DNA from: Canna indica
Taxonomy: Eukaryota; Streptophyta; Magnoliopsida; Zingiberales; Cannaceae
NCBI GenBank assembly: GCA_034359265.1
Contig: CP136897.1
Span: 24,298,001 to 24,362,000, forward strand
Reading direction: 5' to 3'
DNA: 64,000 bases
Part shown: in pieces, positions 44,140 to 53,652 of the stretch
How the letters are laid out: each line of letters starts with the position of its first letter
Position numbering within the stretch: the stretch's first letter is position 1
Translations under genes and position numbers: made by a program
The notes under the pieces: model-generated
What the model was told of the DNA's origin: nothing
Database searches by the model: none
Seen by the model: only the letters and a program-made list of their open reading frames with translations

Positions 44140-44745
44140 TGCGGAATTCCAACTCTAAGCTTGTCTTTGAATGTCTCAAATAATGAATTCCCAAGAGCCT
44201 TGGTAAAAATGTCTGCCACTTGAAATTGTGCAGCTATGTGATGAACTTTTATTTCTTAGGTAAATTACACTGACCTCCCATCTATTTGTAATTTTGTCTT
44301 ATAACCCTCCTGAGTTTTGTAAAAGATTACACAAACCTCCCTTATTACGAAATAAGATTACACAAACCTCCCCTAAAAAAATTACTCAAAGATTACTCAG
44401 GGGAGGTGATTGTAACCTGGACAAATAGAGGGGGGGGTCAGTGTAATTTCACTAAACCTCAGAGGAGGTCAGTGTAATTTACCCTTATTTCTTTGTTCTG
44501 TACTTTTTCACGAACAAAGTAGAGATCTAACTCAATATGTTTTGTACGAGCGTGTAACACTGGATTGGAGGCTAAATGCACTGCACTTAAGTTGTCACAG
44601 AGAACTAAAGGCACATGATCAATTTCAAATGCTTGTAGCTCCGTGATAAGGAATTTGATCCAAAGTAATTCAGCAACAAGACATTTTTATTGAGTGTCCT
44701 GAAGTTTTTGAACCAGGCTTCGCCCGTGGAGCCTGTTTTAGTCCG
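44140..44745 (-). pseudogene. Copia RNase H end, fused to cut RT
   Basis: Minus frames give [40 protein letters not shown] and RTKHIELDLYFVREKV. After the MITE they continue HHIAAQFQVADIFTKAL to a stop just before the polypurine tract. These are the C-terminal RNase H blocks of copia. The junction with reverse transcriptase at about 44700-44735 (YGLKQAPRA to a VAELLWI-type segment) lacks the second half of RT, including the YVDD box, and the first half of RNase H. The element therefore cannot transpose by itself. Confidence 0.88.
44258..44484. mobile_element. Mutator-type MITE, 9-bp target duplication
   Basis: The terminal inverted repeats are aggtaaattacactgacctcc at the left and ggaggtcagtgtaatttacc plus c at the right. 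The exact 9-mer ttatttctt flanks both sides (44249-44257 and 44485-44493). The 227-bp interior has further aagattacacaaacctccc repeats. It lies between copia RNase H codons. Confidence 0.92.
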
Positions 44746-45748
44746 TAAATAGATTTGTTGAGCTTGCGAACAGTATTGGAGTCACTAACATGGAAACCTT
44801 CAGGTTGCAGCATATAGACTTCTTCTTCAAGTATCCTATTCAAGAAGGCGTTGTCCACATCTAACTGATACAATTTCCATCCACGAGACAATGCAAGAGT
44901 TAAAATAATTCTTGTAGTCACTTGCTTCACCACAGGATTGAAGGTTTCATTATAATCAATTCCAGGTCGTTGATGAAACCCTTGAGCAACCAGTCTTGAC
45001 TTGTAACGTTCTATGGTGGCGTCAGGTCGACTTTTAATTTTATAAATCCATTTGCATCCCACGAGTATTTTTCCTGGAGGCAGCTGCATGAGAGTCCAGG
45101 TATGATTTCTAATGAGGGCTTGAAATTCATTTTTCATGGAACCATTCCATTCAGGTATAGACAAAGCTTCAGCCACATGGTCAGGAATTTTTGATGTTAG
45201 GTAGACTTTGGGTTTGAAGATTCCTGCCTTGCTTCTGGTAGTCATGGGATGCTTATTTAGGTCAGATTGAGAAGCCACTGCAGTTTCTTGATCAATTATG
45301 CTTGGATTTTCATCAACTTCATTATTGAATAAAGCATCCGATGAATCAACACCATTAGAATTTTGAGCGACATCTTGACAACCTGCAATATCACTAACTA
45401 CTCTAGGGAAATAGTTAGTAGTACATGTTGCATTGTTGGGTGCAACGTTTGAACCATTATGTATTTCATTAACCTTCATAGGAGGATTAGCTGTAGTCTC
45501 AATTACTCTATTATCAAAATTTACAAGAGTATTTCTTTGAGTCCCTTTCAAAGCATAAGGGAAGATATTTTCATTAAATATTACATCTCTAGCAATATAT
45601 ATTTTTCCATTAAGATCTATACACTTAAAGTCTTTGTGGTTAGGACTATATCCTAAAAATATGCAAGATGTAGACCTGAAATCCAATTTATGTTTATTGA
45701 AAGGTCTGATAAGAGGAAAGCATTCACACCCAAAAACTCTTAATAGAC
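44735..45748 (-). pseudogene. Copia integrase C-terminus and RT first half
   Basis: This is an open minus frame with [40 protein letters not shown] (integrase C-terminal region) and a variable linker. Reverse transcriptase begins at about 45170 with [62 protein letters not shown] and [12 protein letters not shown] (catalytic Asp). It ends with [14 protein letters not shown]. It is open for over 330 codons, but the polyprotein is cut on one side by the Harbinger-like insertion at 45752 and on the other by the RT deletion. Confidence 0.92.
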
Positions 45749-45751
45749 TAT

Positions 45752-47464
45752 GGGCCCGTTTGGTTCGCAAACTGCTCATCACAGGACACCAGACAGGGAC
45801 AAGGACAGGACATCAGGTGTCCTGGGATAGTAGTTATACCGTGTTTGGTTCGCTAAGAACAGGACACGATATCCAGTCCCATCTTGCGTTTGGTTCGTTA
45901 AAATAGAGTCCTGTACAAGACAATATGATCAAAATACCCTTATAAATTTTTAATGCTCAAATTTAATTTTAAACATAAAAGTCTTCCTACTTAGTCTTAA
46001 TTTTTAAAAAATAATTTCATTAGATTAATTGAATTTCTTTTAAAACAAGAAAGCAGACATTGAAGGAGGGAATCCATATAAGAAAGCAGAGTTGTTGCTG
46101 CGTACTTGCATTAATCCATTAAATATACACCAGCTACAATTAGCCAAAATATACACTGCAGCATTTCCTATTAAAGAACAATTCTGGATGTCCGAACAAG
46201 ATAAATAAGAATTTTTTAATTAAACTCAAAAGAATTACAATATAAACTGTACAGCTCTATAATTGATTTGTTAGCAAGGAGACGTATTTACATACTCTTG
46301 ATCTAAGTTTCCAAGATCCATTGTTTTAGTAACTTCAAGCAAGAGAAAGATCATGATCTATAGAGGCAACAATACTCCATTTGGACCAAACATCTCAAGG
46401 ATCTGTACTTTAAGGAAGCAAGAGACTGAAGTCCATTTCATCAAAGTCTTCAATGAGCTGCTGTGAGAATGCATGGGGCAAACACAGAATGTTGGAAAAC
46501 ATATGCAAATATGCAATATAAATGAGTGTTAGCTAAACTTCAGAATCCAGATACATATGATCCGATCAGTGGATAAGATAAACAACCAGTGGTAGAACTG
46601 ATTAAAAACAAATAGATTAAAAACCTACGGATTATCTAATTTCAGAATATTTACAACATAAAATAAGGGCAGGCTTCAAGAATATAGGTAAAAGTCAGAC
46701 AACAATCAAACTCATGGTTATGCAGAAACCAGAATGAGGTTACAGTATACTAAACAGGAATATGGCAATTAAAACTTGTTAATTCATACAAAGCCAAACT
46801 GTGAGCAGAGGTTAAAATGAAAGACAAATTCATGTAGTGTATATTAAATAGTAAACACAATTGTAGCTGGTGTATATTTAATGGTACAATATTCAATCAA
46901 AACTACAGTAAACACAATTCAAAAATAAAATTTGGAACACCTCCAACTACAAAATGATAAAATATTTATCTACCACAATTCCAAAATAAAGTTCAGACAC
47001 CCACAATTCCAAAATAACAAAGTGTTCAACTACATCCCCATAATTGACTTCACAAAAGTCAACCTTCTACTTTCATCCATCCTCATGAAAATTGTCGCGT
47101 AGTGAGTATTTTCTGCAAATTTTTTCAGTACATTCATTTCCTCCATCTCTGTTATTCCCAATTTATGCACTTCATCAACCAACGTTTGGAGAGCAGATGC
47201 GTCGGGCGAGAGAGTCGCGAGAGCAGATGTCGGCTAGGGTTGGAGAGAGACCCCGTGACAAGTGAGGGCATTGAGGTCTTTTTCCCTCGTTGTTCTCCGC
47301 CCAGATTTGGTGTACCGAGAATTTTCTCCGTACACCAATTTGACTCAAAATCCTGTCCCGAACAAGATTTAAAAGCCAGTCCCTCGTTATTTTTGCGAAC
47401 CAAACGGGGGACAAGAGCAGAAATCCAGTCCAGTCCCCCGTTTTTTAACCAAACAAACGGGCCC
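45752..47464 (-). mobile_element. PIF/Harbinger-like element, 1.7 kb
   Basis: The ends are gggcccgtttggttcgc at the left and the inverse of aaccaaacaaacgggccc at the right, with the 3-bp duplication tat on both sides (45749-45751 and 47465-47467). Removing it rejoins copia codons (PFKNKPDY to SLLRVFGC). Inside, the minus strand near 47200-47036 reads ASALQTLVDEVHKLG, EEMNVLKKFAENTHYATIFM, RMDESRRLTFVKSIMGM and stop. This is like the C-terminus of the Myb/SANT-like second protein of Harbinger elements. No DDE transposase is present. The termini fit Tourist/Harbinger; the target triplet is not the usual TWA. Confidence 0.8.
47036..47215 (-). pseudogene. Harbinger Myb-like protein, C-terminal remnant
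   Basis: This is a 57-codon minus frame ending at a TAG near 47036. It carries a helix-rich FAENTHYATIFMRMDESRRL core, similar to the tail of Myb/SANT-like proteins that accompany Harbinger transposases. The frame is lost upstream of about 47215, so only the tail remains. The similarity is from memory of the family pattern and needs a database search. Confidence 0.5.
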
Positions 47465-48450
47465 TATAATCAGGTTTATTCTTAAAAGGTATTTCAACAG
47501 GAGACTGACCTTTCAAAACAGGAGTTGGTAACTTATTAATAGTAAAAACAACAGCATAGAAAGCATCTATCCAATATTTTTAAGGGCAAGGAGGCTTGAG
47601 CAAGCAAGGATAGCCCCATCTCAGTGATGTGCATGTGTTTTCTTTCAGCTAAACCATTCTGCTCATGTACATAAGGGCAAGAGACTCTATGTTCTATGCC
47701 TTTGCTTTGCAAATAATCTGTAAATGCTCGAAATTCGCCTCCCCAGTCAGATTGAATAGCCCTGATCTTATAACCAAGTTGAAGTTCTGCATGCTCTTTG
47801 AATCTAAGAAAGGCCTGAAAAGCTTCTGCTTTGCTTTTAAGGAAATAAATCCAAGTATATCTTGAGTATGCATCAACAAAGTGTATATAATATGCATGAC
47901 CATTTATAGAATGAACCGGCGCAGGCCCCCAGAGATTAGTATGAATTAATTGAAGTGGTTTGGTGTATGTAGTAGTGGAGTTAGAGAAAGGAGTTTTATG
48001 CATCTTTCCAAGACAACAAGCTTAACAAATTTCATTGCATTTATTAGAGACACGAAGATTACATTTAGAAAGTACTTGATTTATAACTCTAGAACTTGAA
48101 TGACCAAGTCTCCTATGCCAAGTTCTATACAATATATAATTTTTGTTGTCTGAAAAAGCAACAGTATCAGTATTTAAAGAAGAATTGCAAACTAAAGCAT
48201 TACATGTATTAGTTTGATTCCTAATTGTGAGTGGAAAGGAGTCAAAAGAATAGAGGCCACTTTTACAAGTTCCCGTCAAAAGAATTTCCTTGGTGTGCTC
48301 GTCCTTCACAACACAAGAGAAAGGGTGAAATTCAAAGAAAACATGATTATCTTGAGCAAATTTAGCAACACTTAAAAGATTTTTCGTTATAAAAGGAACA
48401 TGAAGTAATTGTTTAACAGCAAGTGACTTATTAGAGTAGGGAGAAGTCAA
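47465..48450 (-). pseudogene. Copia integrase core and GAG-pre-integrase region
   Basis: The minus frame 48450-48022 gives HVPFITKNLLSVAKFAQDN, CVVKDEHTKEIL and WHRRLGHSSSRVINQVL (integrase HHCC start). After a stop near 48022, the frame 48003-47536 gives LQLIHTNLWGPAPVHSINGH, FVDAYSRYTWIYFL (core Asp), AIQSDWGGEFRAF (second Asp) and CPYVHEQNGLAERKH (the Glu). All three catalytic acids are visible. The stop between the two frames and later disruptions make it inactive. Confidence 0.93.
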
Positions 48451-49660
48451 GTAAGTGTTACCAATATGCTGAATTTGAAGTCACCATCTCCCACATGGAC
48501 TCTTTCATTGCCTCGATAAACTATTTTATTTTCAAAGTTGTTGACATCAGGTGTTACATGATTTGTTGATCCAGTATCTGGATACCATGATGGATCCTGA
48601 ACAACTTGAGGAGTTGCCACCATGGTTTGATAAGGTGCTGTGATCATGGCTTGATAATTGCCTTGGTTCTGATTATATGCATATTGTTGTTGACCTCTGC
48701 CTTGTCCAGTAAGGAAAGGATTTGGATGATTCTTGTCAAACCTGAAATAGCAATACCAAGCAACATGTCTTGTTTTTCCACAAATTTGACAGGTTTGGTT
48801 GTTCCTATTGCCTCTGCCAAAACCTCTACCATAATTGTTTCTTCCTCTGCCACCGAACCTTCCATATCTTCCACGGCTATTGTTGATGAAGTTTCCTTGA
48901 TTGGAATATTGAGGTGGTTTTGGAGTAGTTTCAACATCTTTGACTTGATTACCATAATTACCATCGGAGATAACATTCACTGAAATATTGACACTTTTTT
49001 CAATCTTGGCTTCTTGAGTAAGGAGGAGGGATTCAATTTCAACCATTGTATAATCATCTTTTCGGGTTAAAATGAAAGTAGAGAATGCATCAAATTCACT
49101 TGGTAAACCATCTAAAATAAAATCAATATGTTCAGAAGTGGTGATGTTGCAACCAATAGAAGCCAAAGTATCAACTCCATCTTTAATCTTCTGAAGCTAT
49201 TCAGTGATAGAAGAAGTGCCTTTCTTGATAGACTGCAATTGAGATTTAATTTGTTTGACTTTGGCTCTAGAATGCACAACGAAGTACATCTCTGTTTGTT
49301 CCCAGATTTGATAAGAGAAGTCACAACCAACCATACAAGCCTGAATGCTATCAGACATAGATGAGAGGAGCCATGAGAGTAGCAATTGATCTTGTTGTTC
49401 CCATTCCAAATACTCATCACTGTAATTGTCTTTATCAGTTTATCTTCATCTCCTTGAGAATTAAATTTTGGAGGAATTGAAGTTTTCCCTTGTATATATT
49501 TTTGAAGTTTGTGACCTTTAATGGCTGCAAGAACTTGATGCTTCCATCTAAGGAAGTTATTGTCATTGAGTTTCACAGAAATATTATGAGTGAAACTTAC
49601 AGGGATTTTGCTTGAAGAACCATTGTTGTTTGCATTGCTGAAATCATGGGAAGTGCTTGA
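48447..49660 (-). pseudogene. Copia gag and protease
   Basis: The gag start region at about 49655-49430 reads VKLNDNNFLRWKHQVLAAIK. A frame change near 49430 and a stop near 49200 follow. The frame 49166-48447 then contains HIDFILDGLPSEFDAF, an arginine/glycine-rich run (GRYGRFGGRGRNNYGRGFGR), the zinc knuckle CQICGKTRHVAWYC, and the protease signature WYPDTGSTNHVTPDVNNF. This is the classic copia order. At least two lesions break the polyprotein. Confidence 0.92.
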
Positions 49661-49672
49661 TGTTTCTAAACC

Positions 49673-49686
49673 TTGCTCTGATACCG
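49673..49686 (-). other. Copia primer-binding site (initiator tRNA-Met)
   Basis: On the minus strand cggtatcagagcaagg directly follows the LTR end CTCTGACA. It is complementary to the 3' end of plant initiator tRNA-Met, the usual copia primer. Confidence 0.88.
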
Positions 49687-49922
49687 TGTCAGAGTTTTAG
49701 AGAAAATAAAGGAACTGAACGAGAGAGAACTTGAAAGAGAATTTTGTAGATTGAATAGTATTCGTTATATATATATATATATCTGTAACTTTACAGAGAA
49801 GGTACAACCAGTTATATAGTGGCATGACAAATGATCTAGGCCACACAATCATAACTGCAAGCAACTATTCATACAGCTTGCAACTGTTCATAAAACCAAT
49901 GGCTGAGATTTAAGAGATTTAT
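49687..49922 (-). repeat. Copia 5' LTR, first part
   Basis: This matches 43843-44078 of the other LTR, from tgtcagagttttagag to gagatttat, where the LINE tail begins. The missing 47 bp lie at 56356-56402. Confidence 0.95.
49908..49922. repeat. LINE target-site duplication, left
   Basis: The 15-mer atttaagagatttat is identical to 56341-56355. The following T run is the LINE's A tail on the other strand. Confidence 0.95.
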
Positions 49923-50029
49923 TTTTTTTTTGAGAGAAAGAAACCTGCATTCCATTCAAGAGATATGAAAGGGTACAGGTATAGCTGGGAGGGAGAGTTA
50001 AAAATTCATTTTAAACTAAAGAAAATACA

Positions 50030-53000
50030 TTAGAAGGAGCAAAGGTCATGAAAATTTGATGCTGAAGTAGCCAGCATTTGACAAGTTGACGCCTCATTTC
50101 TAAACATCCGCGAGTTCCGTTCAAACCAAATGAACCAGTTCCAAATCAATATTAGACGCGATCGATCAGTAGCATCTGTAGAAGAGCATCTCGATCGAGA
50201 ATTCCAAGGAGCATCCGCCATAGAAAAGAAATGAAAACTTTCCAGAGATAGGAGCACTCTCCATCCAGTAGAGCTATAAGGGCAAGAGCTGAAAATGTGG
50301 TCATGCGTTTCTAAACCATCATTGCAAAGCATGCAAGAGAGATCTGCAGTGACACCCCAACGAGCAAGTCGATCCCTTGTTAGCAGCCTTCTTCTCAATC
50401 TAATCCATCCGAAGATTGAAATCTTTGGTGGTAGTTTGGCATTCCAAAGGAAGCGATGAAAGTGATCAGAAACCCCTCGATAAGTGAGCAGATGATAAAG
50501 GCTACTAATTGAGAAGTTTCCTTCCTTAGTCCATTTCCATGTAATCCGGTCCTCTCCAGAGGAATCTTGAATAAACTCTAAATCCCGAGCTAAGGAAAGT
50601 AAAAGAGATCCATCCACCAACTCTGAGAAGCAGACATCCCAACCCACACAAACACTGGAGCTATTAAGGATTCTAGCATCTGCGATGTAACATCCCGGGC
50701 TTGTTGAACGAATGAAGAGAGAAGGATACTTTTCGGCCAAGCAGCTACCCGAAGGCCAACGATCAGTCCATAGCTTAATCCTTTGCCCATGTCCTACTTG
50801 AAACAGCAGGCCTGAAGTAATAAGATCAAAGAGCCCACACAGCTCTCTCCAGATTGGCGAGGCATTTCTGGAGAAAGAATTATCAACAGACCATTGCCTG
50901 AAATCTCCATATAAGCCAAGAAGAATATCCACCCAGAAGAGGTTTCGTCCACCGTAAAGCTTCCATATCCAAGAGCCAAGCCTCGCAATATTGTGTGCCC
51001 CAACATCAAGAATACCTAGTCCACCATCTCTCTTCGGACAGATGAACGCATCCCATCGAATAAGGCACTTCCCTCTCGGAGAGATATTTTCCATCCCTAT
51101 CCAAAAGAACTTTCGCCTCCGGCGGTCGATGCTTGTGATGACCCACTTCGGCGCCTTAAATAAGGAAAGAAGATAACCAGTAGAAGCGGTGATGACACTA
51201 TTGATTAGGGTCAGGCGGCCTGCTCTTGAAAGAAGTCTGCCACTCCACGAGCCCAACCGAGAGTCCAAGGAGGATATCAAGTTGAGCCAATCAACTTTGT
51301 GTAAACGCCCGTCTCTAAGGGGAAGACCCAAGTACTTTAAAGGAAAAGAAGCTTCTTTGCAACCAATCTCCAAGGCTAGTCTGCTAGTAAGAGAAGGATT
51401 AGCTTTCAAGCACAATATACTAGATTTAGCCAAGTTTACCTTTAGCCCAGCCGCCAATTCAAAACATTTGAGTAGAAGAAGTAAATTCCGAAGACTCGAG
51501 CCATCATTTTTGCAAAAAAGTATAATGTCGTCGGCGAACATGAAATGAGAGACACCTCCCTCAATCCTATGATTTAGGACTCCCTTGATAAAGCCATTGC
51601 TAACCGCGAGATCAAGAAGCCGAGAGAAACAATCCATGGCCAAGATGAAGATGAAGGGTGAAAGAGGGTTCCCTTGGTGAACCCCTCTACGATGCCGGAA
51701 GAAGTTGCCCGTAATCCCATTAGTGATAAGAGCTGAGTCAGTGTCAAGAAGAGAGGTAATCCAGTCACACCATAGGGATGGAAAGCCTCGTGATTCCAAC
51801 ATGTCTCTAATGAAAGGCCACCCAATAGAGTCAAATGCTTTCTCATAATCCACTTTGAAAAGAATGCCATCCTCATTGAAATGCTTGCATGCCCATACTG
51901 TCTCATGCACACCCATAAAGCAATCTAAGGTACCTTTACCTTCCAAGTAAGCAAACTGCTTTCCACCAACCAGGTGCCCCAAAACAGGCTTTAGTCGCCG
52001 AGCAAGGACTCTAGAAAAAATCCGAATAATGCTATGCTCCAAACTAATCGGTCTGAAGTCCTGAACCATGGCGGCACCATCCTTTTTAGGGATAAGGACA
52101 ATATGCCCCGTATTGAACCGCCGCAAGGTGGAGGGATCAAGATAAATTTCATTGAAAATTTGGAGAATGTCATTTTGGATAGTATCCCAATATACTTTGA
52201 AGAATTCCGGAGGCAAGCCATCTGGTCCCGGAGCCTTGTAAGAGCCCATATCAAACACTGCAGCCTTGATTTCCTCTAAACTAAAAGGAAAGTCCAGCAA
52301 TTGAGGCTCTGGAGTGGAGGGCATGTTCAGGGTTGCCCAGTTAAGCCGAAGCAAAGGAGAGCTCTTTTTTCCAAGTAACCGCACATAAAAGGAACGGAAC
52401 ATATCCGCAATCTTATTGACATCCGTCACTTCCCCATGCTCAGAATTTAGATGATGAATCCAATTTACTTTCCTTCTAAGAGTGGCCCATTGGTGGAAAT
52501 ACCGAGTATTGAGATCTCCATTCTTTATCCATCTTCGCTTTGCCCTTTGTCTCCAAAACACATCCTCCTCTCTATAAATTTCATCAAGCTTGCATTTTAA
52601 ATCTTTGAGATTTGAGAGTTCCAGGTCATTGAGAGACATGTTCTGAGCTTTGCAATTTAGATCCTCAATACCAGCTTCAACCTTTCTCCTTGTAGCTGTG
52701 CGCTCCTCCGACATTTTCTTAGCCCAGGAACTAATACTTCGGCGGAGTATCTTCCACCTACGGATCCATCTCGTAACAGCCGATTCCTCCCTAGGAGGTT
52801 CATTCCACATCGAGTTAATTATGCTATGAAAACCAGCTTTAGGAAGCCAATAACACTCCATCCGAAAGTTTCTGCTGCGAGTGAGAAGAGGCTGAGCCGC
52901 CCGAAAGATAAGGGCATTATGATCTGAAAGTCGTCTATCCCCTCCAATCACCAAAGCCGACGGCAGTGAAAGAAGAGTAGAGGAAGAAATTAAGATCCGG

Positions 53001-53608
53001 TCCAGCTTCGCTAAGCTCGGCGTTTGTTGATTGTTCGACCAAGTGAAATCCTTTCCTTTGATAGGAAGGTCGAGCAAGTCATGATCTGCAATTAGCTGAG
53101 AGAGAGCTGCCGAGTCGCAAGCAAATCCGGAACAATTTCGACGCTCATGGACAAATCTTGTGACATTAAAGTCGCCTCCAATAATCAAGTTGCCACTAGA
53201 GGAATCAAGTAAACTCTCAAGTTCGGAGAAGAACTCCCTCCGGCCAGCTCTCCTAGGAGGACCATAAATATTAATAAAGGTGTAAATCGTCCTAGTGCAC
53301 TTAAGCTCCAGCGTGGTCATTAGAAAGTAGCTGCCTACATGAGTATGCATAGTGCTCCAAATAGATTCATCCCAAATAAGAAGAAGGCCACCTGCTAGAC
53401 CACAAGAATCTTTAGCAATAAAAGCAGGTAACTGGAAACCAGAGCATTGCCTTACAAAGCCAATGGAAACAGAGGCCGCCTTGGTTTCACAAAGAGCAAT
53501 AACAGAGCATTTGAGTTCCCGACAGTAATTCTTGACCATAAATCTTTTAGACAATCTACATAATCCCCTTACATTCCAAAACAACGCTCCAAAGTTTTGT
53601 GAATTCAT
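50030..53608 (-). CDS. L1 LINE ORF2: endonuclease and reverse transcriptase
   Basis: This is the replication protein of the LINE: an AP-like endonuclease that nicks the target and a reverse transcriptase that copies the RNA there. It has 1192 residues from the ATG at 53608. The open frame extends 16 codons further upstream, but without an ATG. The endonuclease covers residues 1-240: FWNVRGL (N12), ALCETK (E41), INIYGPP, GGDFN (D146, N148), KLDR and SDHNAL (D229, H230). The reverse transcriptase covers about 445-720: YKAPGPDGLPPEFF, LIPKKDG, KVDYEKAFDS (D587), HQGNPLSPFIF and FMFADDI (D693, D694). The C-terminal zf-RVT at about 1040-1125 shows WNAKLPPKISIFGW, CMLC and THDHIFSSCPYS. No RNase H follows. 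All catalytic residues are present and the frame is intact. Confidence 0.97.
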   Translation of the reverse strand: MNSQNFGALFWNVRGLCRLSKRFMVKNYCRELKCSVIALCETKAASVSIGFVRQCSGFQLPAFIAKDSCGLAGGLLLIWDESIWSTMHTHVGSYFLMTTLELKCTRTIYTFINIYGPPRRAGRREFFSELESLLDSSSGNLIIGGDFNVTRFVHERRNCSGFACDSAALSQLIADHDLLDLPIKGKDFTWSNNQQTPSLAKLDRILISSSTLLSLPSALVIGGDRRLSDHNALIFRAAQPLLTRSRNFRMECYWLPKAGFHSIINSMWNEPPREESAVTRWIRRWKILRRSISSWAKKMSEERTATRRKVEAGIEDLNCKAQNMSLNDLELSNLKDLKCKLDEIYREEDVFWRQRAKRRWIKNGDLNTRYFHQWATLRRKVNWIHHLNSEHGEVTDVNKIADMFRSFYVRLLGKKSSPLLRLNWATLNMPSTPEPQLLDFPFSLEEIKAAVFDMGSYKAPGPDGLPPEFFKVYWDTIQNDILQIFNEIYLDPSTLRRFNTGHIVLIPKKDGAAMVQDFRPISLEHSIIRIFSRVLARRLKPVLGHLVGGKQFAYLEGKGTLDCFMGVHETVWACKHFNEDGILFKVDYEKAFDSIGWPFIRDMLESRGFPSLWCDWITSLLDTDSALITNGITGNFFRHRRGVHQGNPLSPFIFILAMDCFSRLLDLAVSNGFIKGVLNHRIEGGVSHFMFADDIILFCKNDGSSLRNLLLLLKCFELAAGLKVNLAKSSILCLKANPSLTSRLALEIGCKEASFPLKYLGLPLRDGRLHKVDWLNLISSLDSRLGSWSGRLLSRAGRLTLINSVITASTGYLLSLFKAPKWVITSIDRRRRKFFWIGMENISPRGKCLIRWDAFICPKRDGGLGILDVGAHNIARLGSWIWKLYGGRNLFWVDILLGLYGDFRQWSVDNSFSRNASPIWRELCGLFDLITSGLLFQVGHGQRIKLWTDRWPSGSCLAEKYPSLFIRSTSPGCYIADARILNSSSVCVGWDVCFSELVDGSLLLSLARDLEFIQDSSGEDRITWKWTKEGNFSISSLYHLLTYRGVSDHFHRFLWNAKLPPKISIFGWIRLRRRLLTRDRLARWGVTADLSCMLCNDGLETHDHIFSSCPYSSTGWRVLLSLESFHFFSMADAPWNSRSRCSSTDATDRSRLILIWNWFIWFERNSRMFRNEASTCQMLATSASNFHDLCSF

Positions 53609-53652
53609 TATAAAACGTACAGCTACAATCCACCAGAAGAGCCAATACAAAA

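Noticed and set aside
48606..48983. 125-codon plus-strand frame
   Set aside because: It is the antisense shadow of the copia gag.
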